Positions 24,432-39,736 are shown, counted from the first letter of the stretch. The stretch: 64,000 nt of DNA from Struthidea cinerea (GCA_013397865.1 VZTI01002652.1:3858075-3922074), one strand, 5' to 3'. The notes: generated from the sequence alone by a model not told the origin. Translations and numbers: made by a program.

Positions 24432-27400
24432 GACTGCAGCCCAAGGAGATTTTTAGCCTGTAATTGATCTCAGATAAGATGTACAGAGTTTTCAATAGAT
24501 TGGTATTACTTTCTCTGTGAGGCTTGCCAAACGATTGCCCTCATTTTACTGCATCTAATAACAGAGTTTTATAATTTAATGGTCTCTAAACTTTTTAGGA
24601 TTAAAGAAGTGACAAAGAGATAACAGATTACATTTGAATTAAAGTGTTAGTAACTTCTACATTTAGGGGCATAAATACCTGTGACCTAAAAGGTATTTTC
24701 TAAGCTATAAATACACAAGAGTTAATGTTTTTTCTATTTATGATAAACATGACCATTATGTCTGAATTTGTATTTTGTTTCATGTGGCAATAGTTTTAGG
24801 TCACATTTGCAGCTAGCTATTGTAATGAACAACTTGGATTTACAAATATTCTTGCCAGGGAACTAGTGGTTTGGAAAATAATGAGGATGAGAAAACCTTC
24901 CTTGTTCTCTGTGCAGGGTAGACTCGTAATGAGAGATAATGGTGATGAGCTACAAAACAGAATGGTCCAGCAGTGCTCTCCTGAAAGATAATCACCTAAT
25001 CATTCCAGAAGCTGCACACGCCAGCATCCTGAAACCCTTTGCTGAATAAAAGCATCTGTCCAGAGCTTAATTAACAAAAAGTTATGCATTTAAGACTACT
25101 TTAGAAAGTCAAGATTGTTCAATCAAGAGTGTACCTCTGAGTTCACATGGTTGTTACTGGTCCTATTGAAGATCTAAGCTCTTGCAACAAAGAAGCAGAG
25201 AGAGTGTTTGTAAACTTTGGCAGAAGGAAGCAGACATGGTTTTTGTACATTATATATAGCTGGATTCACTTCCTGGACCACAGGCTGATCAATAAATACT
25301 ATTTAAATGAAAATATTTGACTGCCCACAGTCATCATTTTGTTATTTCACTTGTTAAAGAGCAATTTCTTTTATGAAATAGTCAGGAATTATGGTGTGAA
25401 TTTAATTCTTGACTGCACTTGAATTTACCTTGCTTCAGGAGTCAAAATGTCATAAAATGTTGTTAACAACCTGAAAATAATGCCCCATGCAGGTTATCCA
25501 ATTTCCAGAAGTACATATAACAGCATAATTGTGGCAGTGCAGCCAGCATCTGGATTCCAGTTTACCTATTTTTATTTTTATGTCTGCCATTGCCACTGTG
25601 GATAACTAGGTCTGTTCCATGGCAGAAGTGAAGAGGCAACTAAGAATGCTGAAACAGGTCCAACAACCTGTTGGGAAACTGGGCTGCAGCAAGAGAAAGT
25701 CACTGACTCTTAGTCACACTCTCTCAGAAACTGAGAGATCTGAGTAGAGAAAGAGGATATAGTAAAGATAGACGTATGAAAACTAAAATAGTGAAATAGT
25801 GTCCTTACTGTGACAGGAAACTGCTAGGGCAAAAGGGGAAAGTAGGAGCAGCAGCATTTTCCACTTATCTGAACACCCAAAAAAGTTGACGTCTTTGACA
25901 TGAGGTCCTGAATTGTTTTCAGGGTCTAAATTAATAGACTGCATTAATTACAAAAATTTCACCTGCTATCCAACTGCATGATTAAGAAATTCTAGTTCAA
26001 AGTTTGATCTTTACCTAGCCTGTTAGATGACCTCAAATAATGTCACCATGAAAGATGAGTCCAGCACTGGAGGAAGGACCTTTGAGGAGCGGGTGACACG
26101 AAGGGGAGATTCAGTGTGGAGCCAGGTCCTCGGCAGGTGGGAGAGGTCCCTGGTCCCAGGCAGGGCTGGCACACGGGTGTGTGCTTGGCAGAACCAGGAC
26201 CCACATGGGAGCTCACTGCTGAGGGCAGCGAAAAGGGGATAAGCTCTGATGAATCAGAGCTCGGCATCACCACGCGAGGTGTCCCTGCAAAGGTGAGAGT
26301 AACAAAAGCCCAGTGAGGTGGCTCTGAATGGAGTCTGATGAACACGAAAGGGCCTTCCAGGTACAACTAGGGCAAGGGCAGTGCTAGTAAGAGGCTGAAT
26401 AAATTAACAAGCAAAACGTTATGAATTTTCTCAGACAATTCTCATCTCAAAAAATAAGGCCCCCCCCCCCACTCTAGAGTTGCAAAGTTGTGACTGGTGT
26501 CGTTTCTCTGCTGAGAGCTGGAAGCACGTAAAATCCACTGACTGCAAAAGAGTGGCTGTCCAGCCGGGAGATGCCACAGGAGCTGCAAGAGTAGCCTGCA
26601 AGTAGATATATTTCGAGGCCTGAAGCTGTACTTATGTGAGGATGCTGTGCAGGGAAGTTTTTGCTGGAAATGCAGAGTACACTTAAATCCTCCTGTGGAC
26701 ATCTCATAGTCAATATTTGAAAGTGGAGCACAATATAAATAAATAAAGCTCTGTTTTTCTTCAGCTTGGAATTCTGCACAGAGCAATTGTTCTAGAATTG
26801 ATTCTACTCTGAGTCAAACACAGCTTAGGAGGTGGCTTAATCAAATCTTAGTTTGTTCTAGTTCAGTAGTCTATGCCTAGGAAAATAAACTAAACCACAG
26901 AGCAATAAAAAAAACCTGTAATATCATGTACAAAGAGACTATCATTACCTGAAAAGATTAGAATCAAAATTCTTAGTCCAAGGTGGATAGTAAAGACAGA
27001 GTTTTTCTCTCATTAATTAGGGGCATACACTGCACTGTAATGCTATTTTTTAATCTATTCATGTACTATATACTATCTGAAAAGTAAACATAATAGTTTT
27101 CTTTCAAAGCTACCTTTATAAGCAAAGACAGGTAATTTCCTTAAGGAAGATTTTTTTGGTATTTTGTCCCTGTTCCTTGCTATGGTGTAGGAGATCACTG
27201 CATTTTTCTCTCTTTTTAAAAAACATTTTCTTTTATCTTTCATTTTATTCTTGTATTGGTCTTGCCCTTTTCTGAACATAAATCTCTAGGTCAGTGAAGA
27301 GATCCTTGGCCCTCCACCAATCATTAGCATTTTGAGACAAATTCAAGTGAGTGACCTAAGGATTAAAAGCATTATAGCCTGCTACCTGCCTACCAGGAGA

Positions 27401-30400
27401 GTTTGCCCTTGAGTTAAGTGTCATTTAGAAAAGAGTTCCTCTGCTTTGCAATCTTCTACATTTAATGTTTAAAAAGGAATTAATCCTAAAATAATTAATG
27501 CCCATTCATATTGTTATCATGTATTTGTAGGCTTCTGTTCACTCTAGGTATGAATATAACAAAATTCATTTTTTTTAATCCTTCATGGTTCAATCCCTGA
27601 TAGTTCATACAACAATGGAAACTATCTTCCAAGCGACACCCATCTTTTTAATAATTCAAGATATTAAATAAAAAAAATAAAATATATACCTGCTGCCTTA
27701 CTTCTTTAAACTCCCTCCTCCCCCTCATACACATTTCGTGATAAAAGCCTTAGCTTAAGAGACACTGATTAGTTTTCACCACAGAAAGGGAAGTTTCAAC
27801 TTTGCTTTTCTACCTTACTCTTTCCCTACAAGAGAAGACAACTTCCAGTTGCCATCACCATGTATGTTACAGTAGTTTAAGATAGCCATGTTGCATCATA
27901 AAGTGCATGTATTTATATTGTCTGTGCTTTTAAACAATTATAACAACATTTAAATCCCTTCAAATGGAATGGAGTTCAGCAGTGTTTTTTGAATTGCAAT
28001 TATTTCTACTTTGTATTAAATAAAGATCTGTACTTTTTTTTATTTCTATAGTTTTATTTTCTTTAAATTTTTGATTTCAATTTTTCAATCTCTATATGAA
28101 TTTCAGACCTGGGTGTTGAGCACAGCAAAGTCAAAAATTTGATTGTTACATCCATGATGTTCTGTTATGGTGTCACAAAAGTGTTGTGTTTGCTCACAAT
28201 GTACCCACAATGCACAGTTTGAAACAGAAAACCACTTTCTGCTGTTTTAGAGGCAGAAAACTGACCCCCGGGGACCAAACCCACACCCTCAAGAGCTGCT
28301 TAAGGATTTTCATACCATCAAGCTGATTGCCATGTTGTGTGGCCACTCTGAGCATCTGACCTGACAGAGTTGTTCAGTGCCACAGACAGAGTCTTTAGTG
28401 CAGAAACGATCATGAATATGAACATTTCATGCTCTAGGCACTAAGCATGAAAACATCTTGCCAGTTCAATTTTTAATATCTATTTTGAATGTTGTTTTTC
28501 AATCAGCATATATTTGAATAATCAAACATATTTATTTTTATCAAGAGGGAGTCTGAAATGTGAGAATTCACTGTTCTGTACTTTTCCCCCAAGCAATCTG
28601 TAGAAAGGCAGTAGCTGTATTTCACAGATAACATGTCCATTAGCAGCTCACTCTGCTTCTTCTGACCAGTGGGATTATGTCACACACCGTTTTGATATCA
28701 GAATTGAAAGCAGCAGGTATCCCCTTTAATTCATTTTTTGCTTGCTATTTCAGACTTGTCAGATTTGTTTAGATGATACATTTTGCAACAACAACTTTGA
28801 TAATTGAAGAATGGTTATTAAAAAACCCCCAGACAAACAAACAACAATGTAGGCAGAAGTCAGACCTGGTGTGAATGGGGGCAGGGGGAAGGTTGCAGAA
28901 ACTTCCTTGCATACAGCCTCTTCCAGCCTGAGGGTTGTCAGAGTGCACCCACTTACAGGGAAGCATTATTCAACTACTACACTGTGATGGGGACCATTTC
29001 AGTGGTATAAATGGGTTCAGTTGGTCAAAATTCTAACATGACCTTAGCCCATGATATCCCAAGGTTTGAAGTTCTGAGTAAAGAAATATAAGTCTGCTGA
29101 TTTCTGTGGCAAACCACCCCATTAGTGATTGTTTTAGCGTGTTACGTAAGACCATGCTAGTTTTTTTTCATGTGGTATTGAAGATAACAGCTCTTTTGGA
29201 GTGATGACAAAATGAAACGTCCACAAAGAGGAGCAACCAGCATTGGCAGAAGCAGAGGCTCAAGTCTCTGGGACTGTTGATGCTTTGGATACCACAGGTC
29301 AGAGAAGAAAGGCCTCGTCATTGCTTTGTCTGTCCCTCCAGATACCGTGAAAAACTTCTAGCCTTAAACTGAAGCTGCTCTTCTTGATAACCGGTTCACA
29401 GCATCATGGGTAGATAGAGTCATAGATAACAGCAAACTGCTGTAGGTTTAGCACTGATACCAATTTGTGTAGTCCCCAGAGCAATGGATGAATAAATCTC
29501 ACTTTTTTGTTGACTAATTTCAGACATGCCATTTTTAGTTTTCAGACTTTGCTCTCTTTGAAGAGTTTTGTTTTGTCCAGCTATTTATATAACGCACACA
29601 ATGAGATTCTTAGCTCCTGCTTGAAGACTTAGAGGAAACTTCTGGATGTTTTGAGAAATCTTGTTTTTTTTGTTCCTGGAGCTACTCAACATCAAAATTA
29701 ATGGAAACCAAAGATGAAGAAAAGAAAAGGCCAGGGGAGGGAAAATAAAGGTATTCCAGAAAGGGACTATGTAGTAAAACAAGGTAATACAGCATTACAG
29801 CTTCTATCTCTGGGGTGTTCCTGTGAGCAGCATTCTGGATGAACTTTTCAAGGACTACTTAATCTAAGACATGCCTGTAGTCTTTGAAGTAGGAATCAAA
29901 CCTCTGTGTGCCTTTTGAGCCCCCTGCAAGAGCCCATCCCCCGGCAGGAAGGGGAGTTATGGAGCCTCTTGTGTAACTTACACTCTCATATGCATCCTCA
30001 CCCTCTCACTCAACAAATTTGCCTTCTGGGCTGCTTTAAAGCCCACACAAAATTCGTCGGTGAGGCAAAGATGAAGCCTGCAAAACCTCTGCTCAAGTCT
30101 TGCCAGCAGCATGCTCTTGTCTCTGTGGATTTGCACCACATAGCATCATTAGCACTTCGACTGCGAGGTGCTGGGGCTAAGGACTCTGTCAGTGACGAGT
30201 TTTGTCAATTGGTGTGTGCAGCTACAGCCTTTGAATGAATCATGATGCAGTATCAGACTGCCATGTGGCATCACCGGCCTGCTGTGTCAGGCTAAACATT
30301 GGATATCACAAAACGAATTAAATCGGAGTGAAAAAAGGCCTTGGCATATGTAAAGAGAAGAATGGTTTTACCCCTGCTGGAGAAGGAGACCAAAAAAAAA

Positions 30401-31050
30401 AGAAAAATTGATTGCTCAAGTGTGCACATATTATAAAGCTGTCATTTACAGGAATGAGGCAAAAATAAACTCACTTGCTACTACTGACATAGTCTAATAA
30501 CCTGCATTGCTTTATGTAGAATCTGCCCAGAGCTAATGACTTCAGGTCTTGCTGACTCTGTATGGCTCAGTTCCCAGTGTCCTACTGAGCATACGAGGAA
30601 AATAGCCAGGTTTTGTACAAACACAAATGTTTGCTTGAGTTGAGCCCAGGACCAGTAGAGTCTAACCATCATCTTGGGAAAGGAAGTTTTGTTGCCAAGT
30701 AAAAATGTAATCTGGAAGCTGAGAGTCAGTAAGAAATAGAGTTGTTTCCTCAGACAGTCCTCCTCTGCTATGAAAATCAAATCCGAGGTAAGAGGAGCAG
30801 ATTGAAAAAAATTGTGCTATGATGATATCTAAATACCTCCTAAAAAAGATTTATGATTTTAGTCTAGTCCTGAAGGGAATTTGCAGAACTGCAGGACCAC
30901 TGGCACTGATGTGGGGATTGCAGACAGCACAAATTAGGCTCTAAATAATGGATCAAAAAGAGGAGCCTCAAAAGCTACTTTTTATTGCTCTTTGGGGAAT
31001 AGCGCAGACTATTATAAAATACTGCAGGTTGTGAAGCTCCAATAGAATTG
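24432..31050. other. AT-rich non-coding stretch, no gene recognised
   Basis: A GC-richer patch at 26050-26320 is open in several frames on both strands. A run of 11 C lies at 26460-26470 and A-rich tracts near 30390-30405. None of the open frames (114 codons at most) carries a recognisable domain. No CR1 tail or LTR end was found across these 6.6 kb, which fits the low repeat density of bird genomes. Confidence 0.55.
26460..26470. repeat. Poly(C) tract of 11
   Basis: Eleven consecutive C follow aaaataagg. Homopolymeric C of this length is uncommon and prone to sequencing and slippage error. Confidence 0.85.
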
Positions 31051-31059
31051 TGTAGTTTA

Positions 31060-31345
31060 AAGGAAAAAAGCCTCAAGGAAGATGGGGAAAGCTCAGTGGC
31101 AGCGAGCTGGTGGAGCTACCTCTCTGTGCAGCAGAAGACAGCAGCACACAGGCCAGGGGTGTTGGGGGCACTGCGAGCAGCCACATCGCAGCCCTGCACA
31201 GTGCTCAGCCCCCTGTCCCTGAGCTGTGCGCAGCGCAGAGCAGACTTGCAATGCCTGGGTGATTCAGCTGCCTCCTGTCAATCCTGCCCTCTGGAAATAA
31301 AGCAAAGGTGTCTGTACAGCCTGGTGAAGAAGAGGAATCACGGCT
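31060..31345. other. GC-rich patch, identity unknown
   Basis: GC is clearly raised, with several CpG (for example at gagctgtgcgcagcgcagag, 31220-31239). The plus strand is open for 99 codons from 31048 to 31347 and ends close to the patch. The frame has no recognised domain. It could be a non-coding exon, a decayed insertion or a composition fluctuation. Confidence 0.3.
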
Positions 31346-34300
31346 GATGATATTCAGGTATATCCAGCGGGCTGCCAATACCATGTTTTATCTGAGCATG
31401 TTCGTACCAGGAACCATTTCTGTTCCTTGTGTCAAAAGGGGCAGGCATCACCGGCATAAAGCAGCCTTCGTTAATCCAGATCTTATAAAATGCAAGACAG
31501 ACCTGTCCTCAATTAAAGCTCTATAGCATGGTTATTTATGGCTCTTTGGGGTTTTTTCCAAGTGATCTTTTGTTGGAAAAAAAAAGCAAGAAAAATACAA
31601 AATCAATTATGATCAGACAAAAATTAAATTGAAGTCATATATAAATAAATACCAGATAAAATATAAATTGAAACACAGGAGGGAACAGTAGATTATTTAA
31701 TCTGAAACTTAAAGAGGCCAATAGCAGTGAATGCTTAGCTATCTCCATGCAAACCAAGAGCTTGCTTGCCAGACTTAATCTCTGGTGACCAGCTCTTTGC
31801 AGCTACATGCAAGATTCAGCAAGAAAACAGATGGTACACTGGAGCTTTGCTTCGTGAAGAATAATAGATGAGTAGATAGAGCCTCTCAATCTCAGAGTGG
31901 CACATGGTGATCAGAATCCTAATCACAACCATGCTGTGATAAAAGTCTCTGGATGAAGAATGAATTAAGGTGGTTTGTTTGTTTTATCAATAAAAGTAAT
32001 AGTGAGATATATTTCTTACAATTCTTTAAGCAGAAGACTTACAGGAGTGATACATACTGCTTATAAAGCAGTGTGAAGTGGGATAAATCACCCTGTCCAT
32101 TTACTGCTTGTGCATTTGTTGCCTCTTGCCATTATCAGCAAGATTATTCCCTGCCTTCTGTAAAAATGGATAAGAATATATAAAAAATATGCAGACCAAA
32201 ATTCTCCTTCTGGCATCTCTTGTCCCCTTACTGCAAAAGATGGCACAGGTTAGAAAACAAATCATGTGCTTTATGTTGCACTGTTTTGTTATTATGATAC
32301 ATTATAGACTCATGCAGGATTCTGTCATGTAGAAGTATTTGAGCAAGATTTCCATATTTGAAAAATAATTTCATGTCAAGAAGGTAATAACAAGTGAAAT
32401 AACATCAATATAACTTGAATATTAGGACAGCCAAAAAGTAATGATATTGCAGCCTAAAGCATTAGAAGGAAATAGCTTAAATTATTCAGCAAGTAAACTG
32501 ATGTCATGTGGTCAATGCACTGCATGTTTCACATATCCCAATTAGAATTAATGTAATAATAAAGATTGATCATTAAGTAATAAACAGTGGCCAAACAAAT
32601 TACTGTAAACGTAAGTCAAATCTGCTAGGACAGCATATCTCTCTCTCCTTCCAGTTTGCAGAACAGCCCTTGACACAAACCAGAACTGAACAAGCAATTT
32701 TTCATAAATGTTTTCCGACTTCTTTGTCTATCTTGGAAATATAGATCAAGCTGTCTCTGAAGAAGTCACTGAAAAATTTGTGAACATTGTTTTCTCAGTG
32801 TATTATTGTCCAAGATGCAATAACAATAGAAAAAAAAATTTCTTTGGGCTTACATGTATGAGACTGCACCACAGTGCCTGTGCTGGTTGTAATGAAACGT
32901 GATAAACTAGGGAGGTCACATGATTTTGTTTGTATTGCAGCACCAAATTTCTTTGGTAAAACCAAACTCATTTATGAACTTCTAGGTTTTTTACTGAAAG
33001 TAAAGAATGATTATGCTACAGAGATTTTAACACTGAATTGAGACCCCTCACAAATGTTGATGTAACTAGAAAATCTGCAAGCCCTCACAGCTTTCATGCA
33101 ATGCCATTCCTGCCTTGTCTTTCAGAGGGTGTCAGTTGGTACAAAGCTGAGCCACAACACAGTCAGTGGCAGAGAATCTGTCCTACCATCTTCCTTCAAA
33201 GTCATTCTAAATAGAGCCTTTTCCTCCTCAGTACAAACTCGTCTTCCCCACAGAGACAAAACTGAAGCTGAATATTGGATTCCACAGGCTAACACTGAAA
33301 GGATTTATTAGCTAAACCAAAACCTTTCATCCCACAGCTTTCAGTCTGTGGGATGGAATTCAATCTTGTTTTATATGCAAACACTGACAGAAAACCTATA
33401 AAACACCTGTGTAAGCCCCTTCAAGACCTTCATGTTTGTTTTCACCCCTTCTGGATGTGTAATTCCCATTAAACAGAACTTCTGGCATGGTACTGTTGTT
33501 GACCTGTCCTCAAATATTGCTCTTTCCTGGATTCATTTGGTGCAAGCCTTCAGAATGCATAAAGTTATAAATCCATTGTTTTAGAGGGGTTTACCACTAA
33601 GAAACAGCCAAGGAAATGGAAACGGGAGAATTTTCCCCTTATGATGGACAGCACTGCTGTGACGAGGCAGGTCTATCTTGCTTGTGTGGATCAAAAGACA
33701 TTGAAATATAGCTTATCTGGCAAAAATTTTTCTTTTTTTCCCATTAATATTTAGCATTGGATCACACAAATAATTTAAAGCATTCAAGACCTATTATAAC
33801 ACTAACGATGGAATACATAATTGACTACAGGATAAATATACCTGTTCAAGACTTAAAGCAGAATAAAGAGTACATGCCTCACTTCAGGATGTTAAAGGTG
33901 AAAAATTGGAGTTCTTTTTTCCAGATTTACCTTACTGAAGCTGTCTGTCCACATTGTAAGTCGCTCTTAAGAAACGCTTAAAGAGATGGGAATCCCTTTG
34001 GCCTTTTCAACCAAAGCTTTTCTCCGAGGTTACAGCGAACCAGTCCTCTCAGAAGTCAAGGATAAAGATGGTGAGATTGAAAGACACTACCTGATGTTTC
34101 TAAATGCACAAGCAGCAAATAAAGAAATATGAGAGCCCTGCCTGATGCCCTGGATACTTCACATTTCCTGACCACTTTGCAGAGGACTTAACAGCGATAT
34201 TGTGCTTCTGAGACACTTGTTCAAACACATGTTGCTCTCACCAAACCTCTCCTGTCTGTCTCTTGGCATACTGTGCAGTTCTACCCTCTATCAGATTTAT

Positions 34301-37300
34301 ATGCAATATACTCCTAGATCTTGAGATAAACTAACAGGCATCTGAAAGAGACCCCAAATGAAATATTCATGAACTGTCATAACATTCATTACCATTTTAT
34401 GATTCTCTTTACTTGGTTGAACAACAACGCTTTCTAGCACCCTATTAAATCAGCTAGCAAACTTCATAAATCACCAGCTAAACTACATGAATCTGTCACT
34501 CCCTAATGTACTGTCTGGGCTCCAAAAATACTTGAGTACATGGCAAAGTCATACTACTTATAGGACTCTTTTTGCTGTCGTTCTTCAACATTGATTTTTC
34601 TGGGCAAACTCCTACTGTGTCAGGAATTCACAATATTTTTATGATTGAGTTTGAGTTTACAAGACAGATATGAAAAAACAGCTAAAATCTAACAGATATT
34701 TACTTTTGAAATTAGGAAAATGTATTTAGCTTATTTAGGAAAAAAAGAACCCAAACAAATTTGTATGAATTTGACAATTAAAATGAAAACTTTTTGCTGA
34801 GTTACAGTGAATAGAATGGCTTTGTGCAGATCCAGCTAAAGCTCTGTAAGGCTCCTAATGCTGGACTGAAAGCTAACTCAGGCTGCTGGAGAATGATGTT
34901 AAATCCTAGTGAAGGAAAGTGGAAGTGACTGAAATTGCTGAGGACACAGATGACCTAAAGAAGAATCAGACCTGTCCATTTCCATTAACATTGTCACCTC
35001 TCATTTGAGGGCCTTCTGGGCAGAGATCTTCTTGGCTGCCTGTACTGCACTTTCCCCACCAATCTCTATGGGATAACAATAGCTCTCATACCAACTTTTA
35101 TCAATGACTTGCTGCCCAGCATCAAAATGGTCCTTTTAACTCTTGTATTTATGGAGCCAGCATCGCACACCGTTGGTTTCTTCATGGTTATGTTGGGTTT
35201 GCTAAGCCAGTTTCTCTCTGTGCTGCCTGCTAAAATCCAGAATCGATAAGTACTTAGTCATGACAAATTTTAAACAGTTCTCTGATGGCTGAGTTTGGTC
35301 ACATCAGCCTAGTCAATTATGCAGCTGAAAAAAAACCCCTGTAAGTTATTGAATAAAAAACCCCTGCATCTAAACCAAAATAAAACTATCAACTATTTCC
35401 TGAATTTATTTGCCATAATCACACCTGACACCTGCAATATTTTCAGCAGTATCTGTTCTGTTGGTAGCATTCTACAAGGTCAAAGTTGCAATAAATTTTG
35501 TGTTCTGAAACTGAAATTTTCTTTATCTGAACATTTCACCCCTTTTCTACTATGGACTGGGTCTTACTGATTCCCATGACTTTTGCCCCTGAAGCTATGT
35601 GGAAGCCTAAGCACTATTTGAAGCTAATTCCTTTCCCATGAAGAGCTGGTTGATAACCTAGGCATTGTTTACACAAGAGGTTAGCCTTCTGATGCCAGTC
35701 ATCTATTCCTGTGCTGAAGTTAAGCACTAGTTTAAGTGCTTTGTCAGGTTAGAGGAGCAGAGCAGGTTCAGGGCCCCTGACATCAGCAGGAGCCCCTCAC
35801 AGACACGAAATAACCTTTGGATTAGGCCGAGAGTATTTGTAACCATTACAAGAACATGTGACATGTCGATATATGTTTCCATTTAATAAATCATGGGAAA
35901 GGCAGAAAATTTCAGAGTAGACTGTAAAATTCTGGTAGATTTATTTGAATTTGTTGGAGCTTTTAATTGTTAGTGGAGAAATATTGTGGTAAGTGATATG
36001 AAGTATGATTTTGAATTTCAAGGTTAGAACAGAGAAAATTATTATTTTGGATATGTTGACATACTAACATTTTTGTTTAAAAACATGAAATTAAATATTT
36101 TCATTAGCACTTCAAATTTTTTTTTTACTTCTTTTTTGCCAGTAACACGTAGCAGATCAGAGATTTGGTTTAGAGCTGGTTCTGAACAATCTGCAAGAAG
36201 TTCCAGACTTCATTTAATAGAAAGCAGCCAAGTCCAGTCTGGTATTGTAGTTTCGGCTTCATAGAGTGGGATGGCAACACTCTCATTATCTTAAATAGGG
36301 GCATATTTTATTTTTGGTGATTACGTGCTATCACAAAGAATTCTAATTCATATTTCTTAATTTTTATAAACACTTCTCTGTAGAGTGCATTTCCAAAGAT
36401 GAGCTTGCAAGGGTGGAAAAGCTTTCCCTGGCTTCTTTTGAAGAAGCCTGTAGTTTATGTTGGAGGTGTAATAAGTAACAAGAAACCTGTATCTGCTGCA
36501 ACTTCAGTCTAGATGTTTGGCTCTTTAACTTGGGAGGAGCATTTGCTTTGCAGATACCTTTCCAAATGTGATTTATTGTACCTTATAGCAACACAACTGG
36601 GTTTTGTTGAAGCTAGCAGAGCAATATGGCAAAGCAAATGCAGTAAAAAAGCATCACAAAATGGAAGTAATTGGAAATTTTTCGCTGGAATGTTTTTCCA
36701 AAGGAGAATTGCTTTTGATGAATCAATCATTTCTACAGAGGATAAGCTTTTTCCTTAAAAGATTTCAGGTTATGAACTCTTAATTTTTAAGAAGTTTATC
36801 TAATAAAAGAAACAAACAAACAAACACCACCCCCCCACTCCCTTTTCTTTCATGAAACCTCATTTTTCTGCTCCTACATCTATTGTATCGCACTAGCTTC
36901 AAACTTGGTGGTGCATTACACAAGTGGTATCCTCTGCAGCTGTTTGACAGAAGACAGCAATTTTGTTGCACTTCCTGTTTGAGGAACATAAAACGCAACA
37001 CGATAATTAATGACTGAAGTTTATTGTTTTAACTAAACTTGAAGAGCACTGCTTTTCAGTTCAAGATATTTTTTGTGAACATTCTAACTTATTATCGATG
37101 TTCTGGATATGACAGCTTTATAGACTGTCAAACTTTCCAACTGAGATAGTCCATTATGGGTCAAAAGTGGATTTGGTGTTAATTGTCACGTCCCATAAGT
37201 TCCAGCTGAAATTTAATGCAATGATATCAAAATTCTGTGATGCACAGTACAATATCTCATAATGGTACCAAAATTAATCTGGTCTCCAAATAACTGCCAT

Positions 37301-39106
37301 TTTGCTTTAGGCATTTAATTGCTTTATAACAATTTAATTTTGCTTCCTGAAGCAGTGACCACATTTGCTAAGGAATCGCCTTTTCAATTCTGGGTTGCAA
37401 AAAAACCCCAAATGCAATGAACAGCAATTTAAAGATTGGCTTAGGGGTTTCCATCAGACTTGACCATGGCTTGGAAACTCCTTTTGTTGAGGATGGAATG
37501 TCTCAGTGACAGTATGTCACACCAGTTTGTATTGTTAAAATGAAATATTTATATTCTTGATAGAGAAGGTGAGATTCAGTTGCTCAGTTGTGTTTGTCTA
37601 GCGACATTTGAGATATCCTAGGGTAGCAGTGACCTCTCTGCAGGGCTGGCAATGGGATACAGTACACTGAAGACATCCAAGTAGATCTGAGGCAGCAGGC
37701 AAAGGCTAGACAGGACACCCCACTCCTCTAAAATGGCATTTGGTGTCTGCTTTTTGGGTATCTGAATTGTTTCTATGAAATATGTAACATTATATCATTA
37801 GTCCCACCAGACACTGGGTAGCTGGATGAACATTTTCTGCTGAATTAGGAGAGAAGGAACTATGAAATCCATGTTTTGCTTCTGATAGACATATCTTGAC
37901 AGAGACAGGTTACTTATGGACCTTGCCCAGATACCTACTAAAATAATGTCATGCTTGCAAACTAATGAAAATAAACAGAGTGCCTTGCTTGGGTAAAATC
38001 ACAGGGGGAAAAAGCACATGAAACCCACAGGACTGCATACCGTGTCTGAGTAACTATATTCCTTAATCCTGCAAAGCTCTATCGAGGGAAATTTGTCTGT
38101 CTGCTTAATCCTTGGGAGAAAAGAAGTGTTTTTCTCATCCGAATTTAGTTACCTAACTTTACCAAAAGATCTAGTTTCCCCTGAGACCCTTTTCCTGTCA
38201 GTGGAGGCAGGTGCTCTGAATTCCTTTCTGAAAGAGCCCAAGTCAAGCTTTCCTCAATTGCTCTCTGGAAAGCTTATGGTTAGGGATGAGATCTCAAGGT
38301 CAGATAATCTAGTATCATTCTTGAGGATCAAGCAACAAAAACTGTAAGGGTTTTTTTGACTAAAAAGTCTGCTTTGGTTCCCTAGATACTTTATTACCCA
38401 CTGCACCTTTCATCTCCTATGAGAAAAGCTATTTCATAGAAGTGAACATTCTTTCACACGAGATCAGGGAGACTGCCTTACATCAGACTTCTAGAGGAGC
38501 AGAACAAAACATAGTGGTTTAGACTCTGCTTTCAGTTATATCAGCTTGGATTTTGAGTCACCAGTGGATATAATGAAATTACACAACACATGTATTAGGA
38601 TAATTTGCCTTAATTACAGTTCTCAGAGATAATCAGATGAAGAATTACTTGAAATACGGTAGTATAATCAATAGACAATGAGTAGAAAACAATTAGATAA
38701 CCTTTTAGGAGATGCTTGCTTTAACAAACCAAACCAAACAAACTAAACCAAGTCCCCTGTACCCCCACACACCCCTTGAAAGTTATTTGAGGGGTTGTGG
38801 ATTTATGCAATTCTGGCTTTAGAATGTGATCAGCACTTTTTATATAGACACTCTAGAACTCAGAAACATGACAGATATGCATCACAACTGTGTCTAGATG
38901 GAAAAGTGGGAGAAAGATAATTTTGCAAGAAGAAAATAATTAATTCTTCCTTGATCATTGTCTGACAAAAAAAATATATCACTTAATAAAATGAACTGTA
39001 AATAAAGAGCACTGGATAATCTCCAACGCTGGGCTTTGTCCGATTAGAAGTTTGACTTACATGGGCAAGATGGAACAGCATAAGGCCAGCTGAACCTCGT
39101 GAGACC
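31346..39106. other. AT-rich non-coding stretch with simple repeats
   Basis: Simple repeats are (AAAC)4 at 36810-36825 followed by seven C at 36830-36836, an (AAACC)-rich tract at 38724-38750, and two copies of an aaaaaacccctg block near 35329-35366. Open frames are all below 90 codons. No interspersed repeat, RNA gene or exon was recognised over 7.7 kb. Confidence 0.55.
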
Positions 39107-39195
39107 TTTCTACTGCTCTTTTTCTACTGCTCTTTTTGGGCATGGTCACGGATCAACCTGAAATTTATCCTCACAGCACTGGTTTCTACTGCTCG
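39107..39195. repeat. 14-bp tandem repeat with a displaced third copy
   Basis: The unit tttctactgctctt stands in perfect tandem at 39107-39120 and 39121-39134. A third copy, tttctactgctcg, sits 49 bp further on at 39183-39195. The two adjacent units suggest replication slippage; the third suggests a longer ancestral array or a separate duplication. Confidence 0.75.
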
Positions 39196-39736
39196 TTTTG
39201 CCTGCTAGAATTTGGTAGAGCACAAAGGGCAGTTCTTCTGGCTCTAGGTGCATCTTGTCTGACTTTTAGCGTGATCCAATATTCAGACAAAAGGAAACCT
39301 GGGAAAAGAGAGAAAGGAAGAAGGGAAGGCTGTAAAAAAGTGGCCTAAATCCAGACAGCATGTTCTCAATGGCTTCTTTAGAGTTTGTGATTGCTTCAGT
39401 GCCAGCCATGGGTACAAATAGACCTTCAGCAAGACTGAGACTCTGGCCCACAGTTTGGTCTGCTTTGCTCAGCAAATCTGTTCAGACTTTCAGCACAGCA
39501 GACGTCTAGCTTCAGCTTCAGACATCTGAACAGCTTCCAAACCAGCAACATCAGAGAACAACTTCCCTGAAACTTCCAAAAGGAAAGCTACTAAAACGGG
39601 AATCAGATTTATACAAACGCTGGGCTGGTAAATGAAACGGGTGCCATGCTTTGATTACCATAGGTCATTACATTAATTGATACTCTTCAGAATCAATCTG
39701 GTCTGCACCAAAATCACTACATAATAGAAATATTTT

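Noticed and set aside
36810..36836. Short AAAC/C array considered as a CRISPR-like or structured repeat
   Set aside because: Simple microsatellite without spacers, and the genome is vertebrate.
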